Shown here piece by piece: positions 32,897 to 44,296 of a stretch of DNA of 64,000 bases (within the stretch, counting starts at the first letter, position 1; each line of letters starts with the position of its first letter). The position numbers were made by a program, and so were the translations under genes. Origin of the DNA: Thozetella sp. PMI_491. Its lineage: Eukaryota; Ascomycota; Sordariomycetes; Chaetosphaeriales; Chaetosphaeriaceae. Below the pieces are notes generated by a model. It was not told the DNA's origin, made no database searches, and was given only the letters and a program-made list of their open reading frames with translations. Where the stretch lies: NCBI GenBank assembly GCA_021432635.1, contig MU270031.1, positions 1,065,994-1,129,993 on the forward strand, given 5' to 3'.

Positions 32897-33935
32897 TCCG
32901 CTTCCCGCGTGGGTGCCGGCGGGTCGCGAGAGGGGCCTCTGCCGATGTCGCTATCCAGAGACCCCGAAGGGGGACGGGGGAGCAGGTGGTGGCGGTCGTG
33001 CTCCGGGTCGCTCGCGGGCGGGGATTCAAGAGCGACGCAGAGAGTAGCAGAGCAGCAGAGCGCGGCCGGCGGGGAGGGGCTGTGGCCGCACGAGATCGAT
33101 GATGTATCGCCTTGGTGTGCGGGGAAAGCTCCCACGCAAGCGCCAGGCCGTGACTGCTACTGCCAACGGCCACGGGCCATTGACCCTGGACGGAAGATGG
33201 AGAAAAACGTACGAGGCGGACCACGGGGCTTGGATTTTTGACGCCGGCGGGCGAAAGGAGAGGCGGAACAAAGGATTTGTGGGTGGCACGAGAGCTGCGG
33301 GAGAAAAAGGTGAGGAATGGGCTCGGCTCGGTGTGTGGCTGCCGGCCAGAGAAGCTTTGGTGGTACCGGCCGATAAGAACAACCCAAGCCTGTTTCGGGG
33401 CCCTGAGCTCGAGAAAACCGCCGCTTATAGCGACGCGGCCCTGGACGCTGATGCCGGGAAGCTCGGGAGTGCGGTCGTTTGTGTCGTTTGAGGTGGGATG
33501 CGGAAGACTTCGGGGTGCGAACGGCACCGCTCGATGGGTCGGCTAGCTCGCTGATGACTTTCTTCACGCCCTGAGGGCTTTATGGGTCCGCAGCCTCTTT
33601 TTGATGAGCAGAAAGCTTGCCCACTGACCGGCCTGGGGGACACCCCTACGCACCGCGAATTCCAGCACTGGCAATTACCTCATAGGAGCGGTGGGGCTCC
33701 GGATTCGTCCAAGACAAGCCAGCTGTCCCCACTCTCTGTCGGCTTCTGCCAGCTGCCGCTTACTGAACCTTCCTTTGGACCCATCCAGCAAGAAGCCAGC
33801 CAATCACAGGCGACCCAATTCTTTCCGACGACTGACCATCAGTTTTCGTGAGAGCTTCGCATCCACGCGGCAATTTGAGCATCACGACCTCCCAAGCTCG
33901 CACCTCCCTACGCACACCAACCCACAGCAATCGCC
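32897..33935. promoter_or_regulatory. Divergent promoter region, carrier/QCR7
   Basis: This is the 1 kb between two divergent genes for mitochondrial inner-membrane proteins. Long GC-rich frames on both strands overlap each other in several phases and are not credible genes. Confidence 0.45.
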
Positions 33936-34433
33936 ATGGCCTCTCTCGCCCCTTTCATCCTCAAGCGCCCCTGGCTGCAGAAGATGGTGGCCCCGCTGGC
34001 CTCCTGGTACGGCCAGGCCTCTGGCTACCGCCAGCTCGGACTCCGGTTCGTTCGCTCTTGCCCTCCTCCTCCTCCCCCATTCGCACCGCCATCGCCTGCT
34101 GCCTCGATCGGCACGCCCTGAAAGGCTCTCCAGCGGTTCAATTGGGCCAATTGATGGATTCTAACACGCCACAGCTTCGATGACCTCCTCGAGGAGGAGC
34201 GCGAGTCGGTCCAGGTCGCCCTCAAGCGCCTCGGCGAGAAGGAGCGCTACGACCGCATCTACCGCATCCGCCGTGCCGTCCAGCTCGACATCACCAAGAA
34301 GGTCCTACCCCGGGACCAGTGGACCAAGCCCGAGGATGACAAGCCCTACCTGATGCCCCTGGTTGAGCAGGTCGAGGCCGAGTGGAAGGAGAGGAACGAC
34401 CTCGACACCCTGACGCCGCTCAAGAGCCACTGA
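33936..34433 (+). CDS. QCR7: Cytochrome b-c1 complex subunit 7 (2 exons)
   Basis: Exons 33936-34045 and 34175-34433 give 122 residues, the usual size. It starts MASLAPFILKRPWLQKMVAP, then WYGQASGYRQLGLRFDDLL, RIYRIRRAVQLDITKKVLP and WTKPEDDKPYLMPLVEQVE. These are the standard blocks of the 14 kDa QCR7 subunit, a matrix-side subunit of respiratory complex III that contacts cytochrome b. The intron interrupts an Arg codon just before FDDLLEEE. The gene shares its upstream region with the mitochondrial carrier. Confidence 0.95.
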
Positions 34434-35737
34434 GCGCGCCAGCTGCTTGCCATTGAGGGCCGCAGACGATGGAACTAGGGGGAATTCAAGATCTGCATGA
34501 CGATTGAGGGCGGCCGCTGTATGTTACGATGGCTATAGACGTGTCGGGAGGAGGCCCTCGCTCAGGAGGACGCAGGCCTGTATGTGTATAGATTCGGAAG
34601 TGTTCCACAGACCGGAAAAAATTCAACCTGCCGATTCCTCGCTCTCATTCTTTGCACTCGAACTCGCTTCTACGCCGTTCTTGAGGTGTGACATTCCGCC
34701 CGTGCTGTAGCTTGCCGAGCGTCCCAACGTAGGTCACCTACCACTAGCACAAGATCACCCAAGCCACTACGACCGGTGACGCACCCAGATACACACCAGC
34801 GTTGGACGAGATCTGGATGTCCTGCTATAGAAAGACGCAGATGTAACGAGTTTTGAGAAATACCTTTATTAATCCAGAATTCAACACTCACGCCGCCTCT
34901 ATGAAGATGCCACTTGATCCATAAACGAGAAAAGTTCGTGCGTATATTACTCGCTCCTCCAAAGCCTGTCCCGCCCCGACACCACTCCTTAGCCGTCCTC
35001 CTCGCTCCCATTGGGGTTTATCGCGAGATGATGAGGCTACGGCTGGTTTTGGGCCTGTAAACCCGGCTCAGGCACATACAATGCACAACCCTCCTCCGAC
35101 CTCAGGTCCACGAACGCACTGCACGATCCAGGCTCCGATTTTGCCCGGTTATGCTATGTGAACAAATGGGCGCTCGATTTCTCGACTCCCAAGCGCGCCC
35201 AGTGTAACCAAATCTATCGTTATTAAGTTCCAGGTGATCCTCCGCCCTCTCTACATCGTCGAGGCTGAGAAGCAGCGGCCGATGGCTAGGGGTTAGGAAA
35301 CCCCCAAAAAGCGTGGTGCACATCCCTCGAATTTATCACATTCCGAGGGTCTGGGCGCAGACCACTGCCATCCTGTCGCACAGATTGTCCGCAACATATT
35401 CCCGACTAGGGAATGATGGGTGCTGCTTCCGAGCAGTGAGCCGGCTTGCTGGGGAGAGGAAAGAGTAGGTGTGGTGCTAGAATGATGGCAGATAATAGAA
35501 TGCTCAGAGAAAATTTGTCCCGTCCCGTCCCCCCCCAAACGCCGGTGTTGGTCAAGCTGGCGATCGAAAAGACATTGATGAAGTGGTAGTGTGGTATGTG
35601 AGAGTCGTGGGCTTTCGTACAATGGATGCGTCCCTGGCTGCGCAACCTTTTATTTCGTTCAAGACAAAGATCAATGGCGAAGCGAAAAATGCGGACTTTT
35701 GGCTGCAAGTGCGAGAAGCTCCATGGCCGTCTCGGTT
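34434..35737. other. Intergenic, QCR7 to MNN9
   Basis: This is the 3' flank of two converging genes. Short frames at 34670-35011 and 35293-35777 lack domains. I see no gene. Confidence 0.5.
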
Positions 35738-37282
35738 TTACGCATTGCCTGGCTTCTCGTCCGTGTCGATGTGCCACACGACGTAGTTGGGAAGACCATA
35801 TACCTCATACCCGGCACGCTTGGCCATCTTGGCGAATCCCTCGGTCTCGGCTTGGTTCTCGAAGGCATAGCACGGGAAGTTGATACCTAGGCACCCGTAA
35901 GTATGACGTTTGCATTATGCATGGATCGAGGCAAGTGCGCATATGCATACCTGACCTGTGGACATCTGCCTTGACGAGGATGTTCACGCCACCGATGCCG
36001 TCCAGCGCGATCTCCTCGTCTTTGTCGTTGCGCCAATCACCCATCCTAGCCATGTAGGTTCGTCCGGTGTCGTACTGCTTGTAGCCTAGATGGTCTTGTG
36101 TCAGCGTTCTAGAACAGCGATTTTCACATAGGAAGGAGTGTGGGCATACCTTCAGCCAAAACGGTATCCCGGTCCAGGCTATTGGCGAGCTTTCGACCTT
36201 TGTCTGACTCGACCCACGAGTTGTAATCGACTATGTCCTAGTTAGCAAAATGCCAAGGCGCCAAATCCCGAGCTCAACTCACATCTGCCTTCGATGTCAC
36301 GGCCGTCCTTATAACGATGGAACCAGATGTCTGAAATCGGTCAGTAGGGAAGTGAGAGGAGGTCAAAGGAGTGGGTCATACTGGGAACCAGGATATCCCT
36401 GTTGTGGGCGATGAAGTCCTCGAGGATCTTCTCGGGGCTGTCGACGATGTCAACGTCGCGCCAGTACACCCACGAGTGGTGTGGCTTCAAGGCAGTCGCG
36501 AGGAGGTAATTCCTGGCGCGGCCCATGGCCTTCCGGCGCGGGCCCTGTGCCTCGAATGAGTGGCGTTCCTCGACGGACTGGGGCAGCAAGAAGTTAAAGT
36601 CCTTCTCCACTACCATAGCGCTGTTGAAGGGGATCTTGTCGGGACGCTTCTGTATGCGGTCGAGCTCGGAAGCGAGGACAGCCAGTGTATCATCGGTAGA
36701 ATCGCCGACCAGGAAGGCCAGATCAATCAGGTGGTGGGGGTACGTAAGCTTAGCGATCAACTCGAAGTACTTGGAAAGGTACGGCGCTGCATCCTTCAGG
36801 GGGGTCAGGATGAGGATTCGCTCTTCGCTCGAGACGGCCTTGGTAGTCGACTTGATGGGGTTGAGGTCGACGTGCTCGATGGTGGACGAGTTGACCTCGA
36901 TCGGGACGTGGTGGTTGAAGATGACGGGCGTGTGGAGATGGGCGTTCCACGACGCCTGCTCATTGATGGACATGTCCATGGGCGGTTTTGAAGGCCCCCA
37001 GCAATAGAAACTAATCGGAGCAGATTGAAATCAGTCTTGGTTCGTGGACCTCGCAAGAAGGGAAGAGGTTGAGGACGACGGGCGCGACATTGGGGCGGTG
37101 GGATAATACCTTTGCATCTGAGACGTTGACGTCCGGATTCCGCGCCATAGTAATAATATAGCTCCCAGGACGGCCACTAGCAACAGGAATCGTGTCCTGG
37201 TCAAGAGGACCCATATCGCCCTCGTCGGCGGCAGTTGTGACCTGGCCGCCTTCCAGTTGATGCCACCCTTGGGGAGAAGCAT
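35738..37282 (-). CDS. MNN9: Mannan polymerase subunit MNN9, GT62 (6 exons)
   Basis: Exons 37110-37282, 36382-37010, 36283-36330, 36150-36230, 35951-36085 and 35738-35886 on the reverse strand give 404 residues with all phases consistent. A type II membrane layout is clear: a short cytosolic part, then a hydrophobic anchor at about residues 32-47. The GT62 domain has ILILTPLKDAAPYLSKYFEL, LIDLAFLVGDSTDDTLAVL, the metal-binding D-V-D in SWVYWRDVDIVD, and a C-terminal GINFPCYAFENQAETEGFAK ending VVWHIDTDE. In yeast Mnn9 is the common subunit of the Golgi M-Pol I and II complexes that extend the alpha-1,6 mannan backbone of N-glycans. Two exons are under 85 nt, so a one-frame model would lose the C-terminal third. 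Confidence 0.95.
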
Positions 37283-40228
37283 GTCGAGCTCTTTCCGGTG
37301 GCTCCTAGCACCACCCTTAGGCCGTCAATTTGGCGACGTTCCTTCGGGGCGAGGGGGGAGAGGGGGGGGAGGAAGGCGTCGGCCGGTCGCTGTCGTCGGC
37401 GGTCGGGTGACGCGACGGCGGGAGCACGACTTGGTCGATGGAGACGCGCGAGAGCGGTACGAGGCGGCTGGGCCGGGCACAGAGCAGAGGGGCCAGGCGT
37501 TGGGTGCTTGCAACGTGGACTGGTTACGCGAGAGAAAGTTTTCGTGTGGCGTCGGCTGCGGCAGTAGATAGGGGGCCGGCTGGAACAATTGAGCCGGCGA
37601 GGTTGTCGGTGTCGACCACTCTACCTCTTTCTATCTGTCTTCCAGCACGCGGCGGCGGGTGCGATCGGAGCGGGTGTCGGGGGAGGCGTCGGTGTGGTGG
37701 GTGTTCGCCGGTACAGGACGCCGTGGTCGCGAGGCTCGAGGACAGCTGGATTGTTGAAGGAAGCTGATGGGGTTTCCTGCGCGAAGGCCTGGCGTGCAGA
37801 ACCAAGATGGGGACGGGTGCTAGATTGCTTTAGGGGATGGTTGGAAGCATGTGGCCTATCAGGGCGCGTCTTGGCGCCGATACGAGGCCAGGGTGTGACG
37901 GGTGTATTGGGGGGGGAGAGCCCAAGTAGCCTGGACATGTGCGCCGGCGCTGGAAATTCGGGGCTGTTGTGGGCCGCTAGGACTCTAGCGGCCCCTGTGT
38001 CCTGGATGTCTGACCAGCTCCGGGGCGCTCTCTACACGCACTGCATGGCCCGGCAGCAACGCTGCGCGGCTCGGCTACAGGGAAATTGCTCGCTCCTTCA
38101 TGTATATGGTACCTCTGCACATGGGCTCGTTCGACGACTCCAAGCATCAAGCAAAAAAAAAAAAAATCCTGGCGGTAATGCTACACACCCACAGGGCAGC
38201 ACTAACTAGCATGTAGCAGCAGGACATTTTCGTCGTCACTCGGATGGAGCCTGGCTGTGGATAATCTGACGGTGGCATCCGATCGATCGAGATGGGCTTG
38301 GCTTGAACACTGCCCGCCGACAACACAGACTGCGACCGCAAACAGGCCACCACGTTTTAGGACCGCATCCTTCTCAACCCGCCCGAGGTCCCAGTAGGCA
38401 GCATTTAGGCCCGACTTGGAAGGACTGGGAAGGGGACGGACCGTATGGACGCACAATGGCGCCTGCGCGGGTAGAGCAGGCAAGGTACAGTACAGTACCT
38501 TAGGGAAGGTACTGTAGCATGCATAGTAATAGTAGCCAGGTGGCGCCCGAGTTAGCGCCCCCCCGACTCCCCCCAGCCCAGGGCGGGGAACGAGCAGGGC
38601 AGCTTTTCTGCCACTGTGGCTCCTTTTGTTTGACCAGAAACATGCCGCGCAATCCTCTGCTATTATTTGCAGGCGCCAGCAACGTCATCTCACCCTCAGC
38701 ACCAAGCCGGGCCTCGATCCGGCCCACCACAATGGGGGCGATGCAGCTGCGTGTGCGCTCAGAGAGAGACGAAAGGGCCAGGGCACGGCAGCGGTCCACC
38801 CAAATTTATGTAGGGAGGCATGGAGGGAGTCGCCTGCGAGCTTGTATAGTCAGGGAATTCCAGCATGTCCCCTCTTCTTTTTTTACTTTTCTTTCTATTT
38901 TTTGCCTGTCTCTTCTCGCGACAGTGGCGGTGTTCCTGGATTCCTCGAACCTGGATTTCCCTGCTGCATCGGAGATCACTGACACCCCCCCCCTTCGGAC
39001 GAAGTCCAAGCTCCTGCACGCACACGCCCGAACCTTCAGGGTCCCCCATTTTCGGGGGAAGGGGGGGCCTCGCTGTCGAGACACAAAGAACCCATGGGTC
39101 TCCCTTCCAAGAAACTGATCGAAACTGATCATTTCCCTACCTCGTGTAGCCGCCGAAAACGTGCATGGAGGGCAAAAATTCCGGCACTCTCCCGGCCTCC
39201 CTCTTTGTCCTTCGTGGGGGGGGAGAATCATGCGCGACGTCTCTGCGTGCTGTGTACCGCCCCTCCCACGTCAACTCAGCCCTGGCAGCCGCTGTTTCGC
39301 AGTGTCGGGTCAGCCAAGAGCTTGGCTTCCCGCCTATTGCAAGTAGAATTTTAGCCATCTCGGCAACACATTTCAGGCTCTCTGGGGCGGGCGTATCCCG
39401 GTGCCGGTAGCAGCAGATATGCGGCAGACCCTCAGACAGAGCCACTTTATTGCATGAGGGCAATATGGAATGCCGATAGAGTGGTCCGTATCGTTGCCCA
39501 CTACTAGCTGCCGTCGGTTCGTACGATGCCCACGTCCCCTATCTAGCTCCCTCGAATAACCTGGAAGAGTGTGGGGCTCTGCTCCGTCCCCCATACGCTT
39601 AGTAGAGTACTACCCAACGTCTTATCATCGCGATGGGAGGGACGGGCGGAAACAAACATTAGCTTCCTTATCACCAATACCCTCGCCCTCCTTCCACCTC
39701 GACATTCGTTCAAAGCAGCAAACGGTCCTACACCACTGCCACAGCAACCTGGGTTAACGAGACCTGCCCTCTTGCCATAGCGTGGCTAGACATTGCATAG
39801 TGAGAAGTCGCAGGGCAGAATGCAGTCATCAATAGTGATACATCGACCATTTCACTGCCGATATGAACCTTGCCACTTATTTCAAGATCCATGTAACTAT
39901 GCTGCTCTGGTTAGCACCCATGGCTTTAGTGGCTAGAAGCAACGAGTTTCTTTTCTGAGGTGACACTGCGCTCCCTGGCGCGCCTACCTTCAGCTCCGTC
40001 ATTGGTCGTGAGTCTAGCTATCAAGGGTAAGTTGGATGGCCAAGTGGAAAAGCCGATAGTGAAGAACCATGCATCGTGTTGAAGTGCCGTTAAAGGGTAC
40101 CCCTCCCCCGCCAACTTATGCAGCAATGCAGCTACACGGTATTTTATCAGATCTACCAGAACCGTCCAAGCAACGATCGAACTAGACGACAGCCTGGAAA
40201 CCTGAGACGTTGATATTAATAACTGAAG
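37283..40228. other. Gene-poor 2.9 kb upstream of the tandem-exon gene
   Basis: The first part is the 5' flank of MNN9. The rest has homopolymer runs (C-run near 38980, G-run near 39065), overlapping frames in several phases, and an 11-bp inverted repeat at 38491-38516. I find no domain, signal peptide or spliced model that is convincing. Confidence 0.5.
38491..38516. repeat. Perfect 11-bp inverted repeat
   Basis: TACAGTACCTT and its exact reverse complement are separated by four bases (AGGG). The arms extend a simple GTACAGTACAGTACC run just upstream. It may be a hairpin or one of the short AGGTA/TACCT motifs scattered between genes here. There is no terminator claim, since it is far from any gene end. 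Confidence 0.6.
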
Positions 40229-41497
40229 ATGGATGTGACAGCCGCCGATCTAGTAAGGCTCTACAATTACTTTTTGGTCGCTCGCTCTGACCCCAGGCCA
40301 CCAGGAAGCACGTTGGTCAGTCGAGACAAACGAGGTTTTCGAACCCAGTGATCAAAAAGCATTTCACCGATACGACGCCGAAGACTACGATACTGAAATA
40401 CATTTTCAAGCATGTGAAGCAATATACTTTGTAAAAGGAGGCGTGACACTCCTTAGTAAGAAGGGTACAGGGATGATGAAGCTGCCTGCAGGCGTAGCGA
40501 TTGCTGCAAAGTATGGCTCAACAAAGCGCAAGATAGTTGTGACGGCTACTGGTCTAGTAAGGCTCTGAGAATATTTCGGGTAACTTATTCTTACTCCAGG
40601 TTACTAGGAACAACGCTGGTCACCGGAGACGACAGAGACAGTCGAAACCGGTGACACCCAGATGTTCCAAGAGTACCCTTCTATGGACCATAATACGGTG
40701 CTACATTTTCGGAACTGCCGTTACATATTTTTCATGGATGGGAACGAGACGGTTCTCACGAAGACAGGCACAGGAAGGATAAGGCTACCTCCAAGCATAA
40801 AGGTCGTCGTCGCATGCGGTTCATCAAAGCAGAAGAAAGCTGTGACAGCCACTGATCTAGTAAGGTTCTGCGATTCTTTTTAGCAACCCGTACTGACTCC
40901 GATTTACCAGGAAAACCTCTGGGTGAACTATACAAACGAGACATTCGGCGCCACTGACACAAAGAATTTAAAAAACTACCCTCCTGTAGATCATGTGACG
41001 GAGCTACATTTTCTGAACTGCCGTGCAATACACTTCATAATTGGGCTTGAAGCGATTCTTACGAAGACAGGTACAGGCAGGATAGAGTTGCCTCCAGGTA
41101 TAAGGGTCGCCGTCATAGTAGGTTCATCAAAGCGGAAGAAATATATGACAGCCACTGATCTAGTAAGGTCTGCGATTCTTTTTAGCAATTTGTACTGACT
41201 CGGATTTAACAGGAAATCCTCTGGGCGAACGAGACAAACGAGACATTCGGCGCCACTGACACAAAGAATTTAGAAGACTACCCTGCTGTAGACTATGTGA
41301 CGGAGCTACATTTTCGGGCCTGCCGTGAAATACACTTCATGAATGGGGTTGAAACGATTCTGACGAAGACAGGTACAGGCAGGATAGAGTTGCCTCCAGG
41401 TATAAGGGTCGTCGTCATAGTAGGTTCATCAAAGCGCAAAAGCTCCGACGGACCAAGGCAAATATTTGTCGAACCCATCTCTTCGCATGGCCTATAG
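40229..41497 (+). CDS. Tandem-exon protein with four 84-aa repeats, unknown family
   Basis: I do not recognise this protein. Exons 40229-40252, 40305-40556, 40608-40859, 40911-41162 and 41213-41497 join at phase 0 to 354 residues. The three middle exons are exactly 252 nt (84 codons) each; the last begins with 76 codons of the same domain and then diverges to a 19-codon end with stop. Introns are 52, 51, 51 and 50 nt, all starting GTAAGG and three containing a TACTGACTC-like or related branch region. All four copies align without gaps and share Glu1, Trp4, Thr8, Glu10, Asp16, Tyr23, Asp27, Thr30, His33-Phe34, Cys37, Ile40, Phe42, Gly45, Leu50, Lys52, GTG at 54-56, Leu60-Pro61 and Gly71-Ser72. 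The pattern of short hydrophobic runs suggests a beta-rich fold. No signal peptide or membrane segment is seen. Composition is less GC-rich than the neighbours. Confidence 0.8.
40305..41440 (+). repeat. Tandem array of exon-intron units, period 302-303 nt
   Basis: Four direct units begin at 40305, 40608, 40911 and 41213, giving periods of 303, 303 and 302 bases. Each comprises one coding exon plus the following intron. Unit 1 is the most divergent; units 3 and 4 share long identical tracts, for example ACATTCGGCGCCACTGACAC and TACAGGCAGGATAGAGTTGC, and their upstream introns are nearly the same. The repeat therefore includes non-coding intron, showing duplication at DNA level. Confidence 0.9.
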
Positions 41498-43181
41498 TTA
41501 CGCGAACCACGATAGCATGACCATAAATAGTCAGTCGCTGCAGTATAATGGTGCCTCGGCTTCCTGTGTGGCTCAACTACTTTCTAGAATAATCTGAATC
41601 CCATTCAAACTTCACAGTCTATTATCGCTAGGCACGTGTTGTCTACCAGGGATTAAATACTATATAAAGTGAAGAGTATAGCTTGCCAACTAGCAATTCA
41701 GTTACAGTAGCATCGTTCTCAAAGTATTTTACATTTTTTTCTTTGCAGTCTGCTGCTTTATCACTACCCGTGTTCATGTCTTGGATGTAGGATGTACGTA
41801 TCTTGCCTGCTGGGAAGGACTGGGTTGATGCTCACTCTCAGCATCTCGCAACTCATATCAAACCGATATTTTTCTGTCTTAGTTGATGCTACGGGCTCTT
41901 TTCATTCCTAAGACGGTATCTCTATCTGCCCTGCTAAGTGCTGTTATTCTTGATTACACCAAGTCAAGGCACGATAGCCACCCCTAAGCTAATAGCAAAC
42001 ATCTTTGGCAACAAATGATGTAGCAGAATTTTCTTGCATCCATTAAGAAACTCTCAGATCCATGAGGGGCCCGGTCACCAAGATGTTCCTTTTCGCTGAT
42101 GGTGCCCAACAGTAGTCTGGATGCTCGGCTCATTTTCCAAACCATAAGTGCTTAGCTATGTTATATACTTTGATAAACGATGCTGCCTTCTATATAGTTC
42201 TCTAGGTTCCATAGGAGATCTTGGAGACAGATACTTTGAAATGAGTGAGGTAGCCTGTTTAGCAGAACCGCATCAACAAGCTGGTAACATGCGCTGTCGA
42301 GCTGTTCCTTCATGAACTTCGCAGATTTGCCTTGAGATGGGCTCATGCCTCTCAGTTTGCTTCCTGAACGTCTAGATTAAAAAGGTGATATAAAAAACAA
42401 CTACGTATGATACCCTAGAATTCCTTGAAGATGTCAGAGCCCGCCTCGTCCCTTAACATGGATCTCAGGTTGCAATTGGGTTGCTAATGGTGTCAACGGT
42501 GACGAGGGAGCTTAGTGGTAGCTCTAGTCAGGGCTATTTAAGTTTACGACTGGCATTTCGGATTTCTCGTTCGTTGAAACATGATGTATACCGCGCACTA
42601 AAGATGCTTGATCGGCCGTTGTTCTCGTAGCTGAAGCTTAATACGGGTGAAGGATGTCAGCTCTTGGCGTTGGCTCCTTGGATGTCCGAGCGACCGGCCC
42701 GGAGATAGCTGGAATTAGCCACGTGAACAGGCGCTCCTATGGCGTAAAGTGCCACGCCCTTCGCCTGATCCAGCGCGTTTCATACAGCCGCCTCCGTCCC
42801 CCCCTCCAGTTGCCACTTCGATCTTTTCCATCTTGCCACACTCGTTGTAGCTACCTCATCAGGCTGCATCAATGGCATGTCTGTGTGCACCCCAAGCCAG
42901 TGACGGACACGATTGACTACGTTTGACAACCGAATATCGCTCACTTACTCTCGCGATCTGTGCGCTTTCTTCGATTCGCATGCGGGAGCCAGCGCTCCTT
43001 GGTAATGCGATTGGCGCCGCCTAGTTGCTTGTTTATTTGTTGCAACGCTTCACGGAACTCGAACCTGTCGTTTATCCCTTGCCTACAGCTACAGAAAACC
43101 TTTCGTTCTCGGCCAACACCCGCTATTCACCTGCTAGCACCTTGGCCTCTACTACAATTCACACCTACAAGACCCAGCGCA
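41498..43181. other. AT-richer intergenic tract with decayed-looking sequence
   Basis: A TATATAAAG box at 41661-41669 is followed by pyrimidine-rich sequence ending TTTGCAG at about 41748, like a promoter with a 5' intron. The first ATG after it (MSWM-stop) leads nowhere. A 61-codon minus-strand frame at 42161-42346 starts with an ATG but matches nothing I know. This may be a gene remnant; no gene is supported. Confidence 0.4.
41661..41669 (+). promoter_or_regulatory. TATA-box-like sequence
   Basis: TATATAAAG on the plus strand has no intact plus-strand gene within the next kilobase. It may mark the promoter of a lost gene or a non-coding transcript. Confidence 0.3.
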
Positions 43182-44296
43182 ATGTCATCACGGCGATCTG
43201 CGAGGCTTAGCGCCGCCGCAGACACCATTAAGGAAGCGACCACGAAGGCGATGCCGCCGCCCAATCAGCCTCCAGCTCGCTCGCGGAAGCGCAAGGCTCC
43301 CGCTGCGGACCCTCTCCCGGCATCCGTGGACTCGACCGCGGCTGAGGCACCCTCGACTCCCCAGCGCCGGCGCGTGCGCAAGGATAACCCTCCTCCTCCA
43401 CCGGCGACTCCTACCCCGAGTGCCGTGGGCCTGATCGCAGAAGGCACGGCAAGCGCTTCCAAGAAGCCTCGGTCGAAGGCGGTTACCCGCCTGGCCGATC
43501 CCAACGCGACCAACGCACCGCTGCTCTCGCCCGAGACATCACGCATCATTGCCTCCAAGCCTCTGGCCGACGCCTCGCCGTCGAAGGCCCCTGCTAGCCG
43601 GATCACGACCGCCAACATCCTCAAGGATGCCTGCGAGCACCTGATTCAGGTGGACGAGCGCATGCGGCCGCTCGTCGAGAAGAACTTTTGCCGCGTGTTC
43701 TCAGCCGAAGGCCTGGCCGAGCAGATCGACCCGTTCGAGAGTCTGGCGAGCGGCATCATCAGCCAGCAGGTCAGCGGAGCAGCGGCCAAGGCGATCAAGG
43801 CCCGGTTTTCGGCCTGTTTGAGAAGGAGGGGGAGAGCAGCAAGCGCTTTCCGCACCCGTCTCAGGTGGCGACCAAGTCGCTCGAGACTCTCCGCACCGCA
43901 GGGCTCTCTCAGCGCAAGGCTGAGTATGTCCAAGGGTTGGCCGAGAAGTTTGTGTCTGGCGAGCTCTCGGCCTCGATGCTTGCCGACGCACCCTACGAGG
44001 AGGTTTTGGAGAAGCTGATAGCGGTCCGCGGGCTCGGCAGGTGGAGCGTCGAGATGTTTGCCTGCTTCGGGCTCAAGCGCCTCGACGTTTTCAGCCTCGG
44101 CGACCTGGGCGTGCAGCGGGGCATGGCGGCGTTCGTGGGGCGAGACGTGGCCAAGCTCAAGAATAAGGGTGGCAAGTGGAAGTACATGTCCGAGAAGGAG
44201 ATGGAGGAGATTAGCGACCGATTCAAGCCATACCGGAGCGTCTTCATGTGGTACATGTGGCGGGTGGAGGAGACTGATGTCAGCACGATGGAGTAG
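43182..44296 (+). pseudogene. MAG1: 3-methyladenine DNA glycosylase (AlkA/MAG1 type), apparent frameshift
   Basis: The frame from the ATG at 43182 encodes a Pro/Ala-rich basic N terminus and the start of an HhH-GPD domain (residues about 145-209: FCRVFSAEGLAEQIDPFESL, ASGIISQQVSGAAAKAIKAR). At the T-run 43806-43809 the homologous reading moves to another frame. That frame continues FGLFEKEGESSKRFPHPSQV, TAGLSQRKAEYVQGLAEKF, the hairpin VRGLGRWSVEMFACFGL and the catalytic Asp region LDVFSLGDLGVQRG, to the stop at 44294-44296. One T fewer than needed is present. There is no plausible intron across the break, since the flanking residues are conserved. The enzyme excises alkylated purines. This is either a real one-base loss (pseudogene or strain allele) or an assembly error in a homopolymer; I cannot tell which. 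Confidence 0.85.

Noticed and set aside
43688-43812. An intron to explain the glycosylase frame change
   Set aside because: The only GT..AG choices would delete the conserved SQQVSGAAAKAI segment; a one-base loss in the T-run explains it better.
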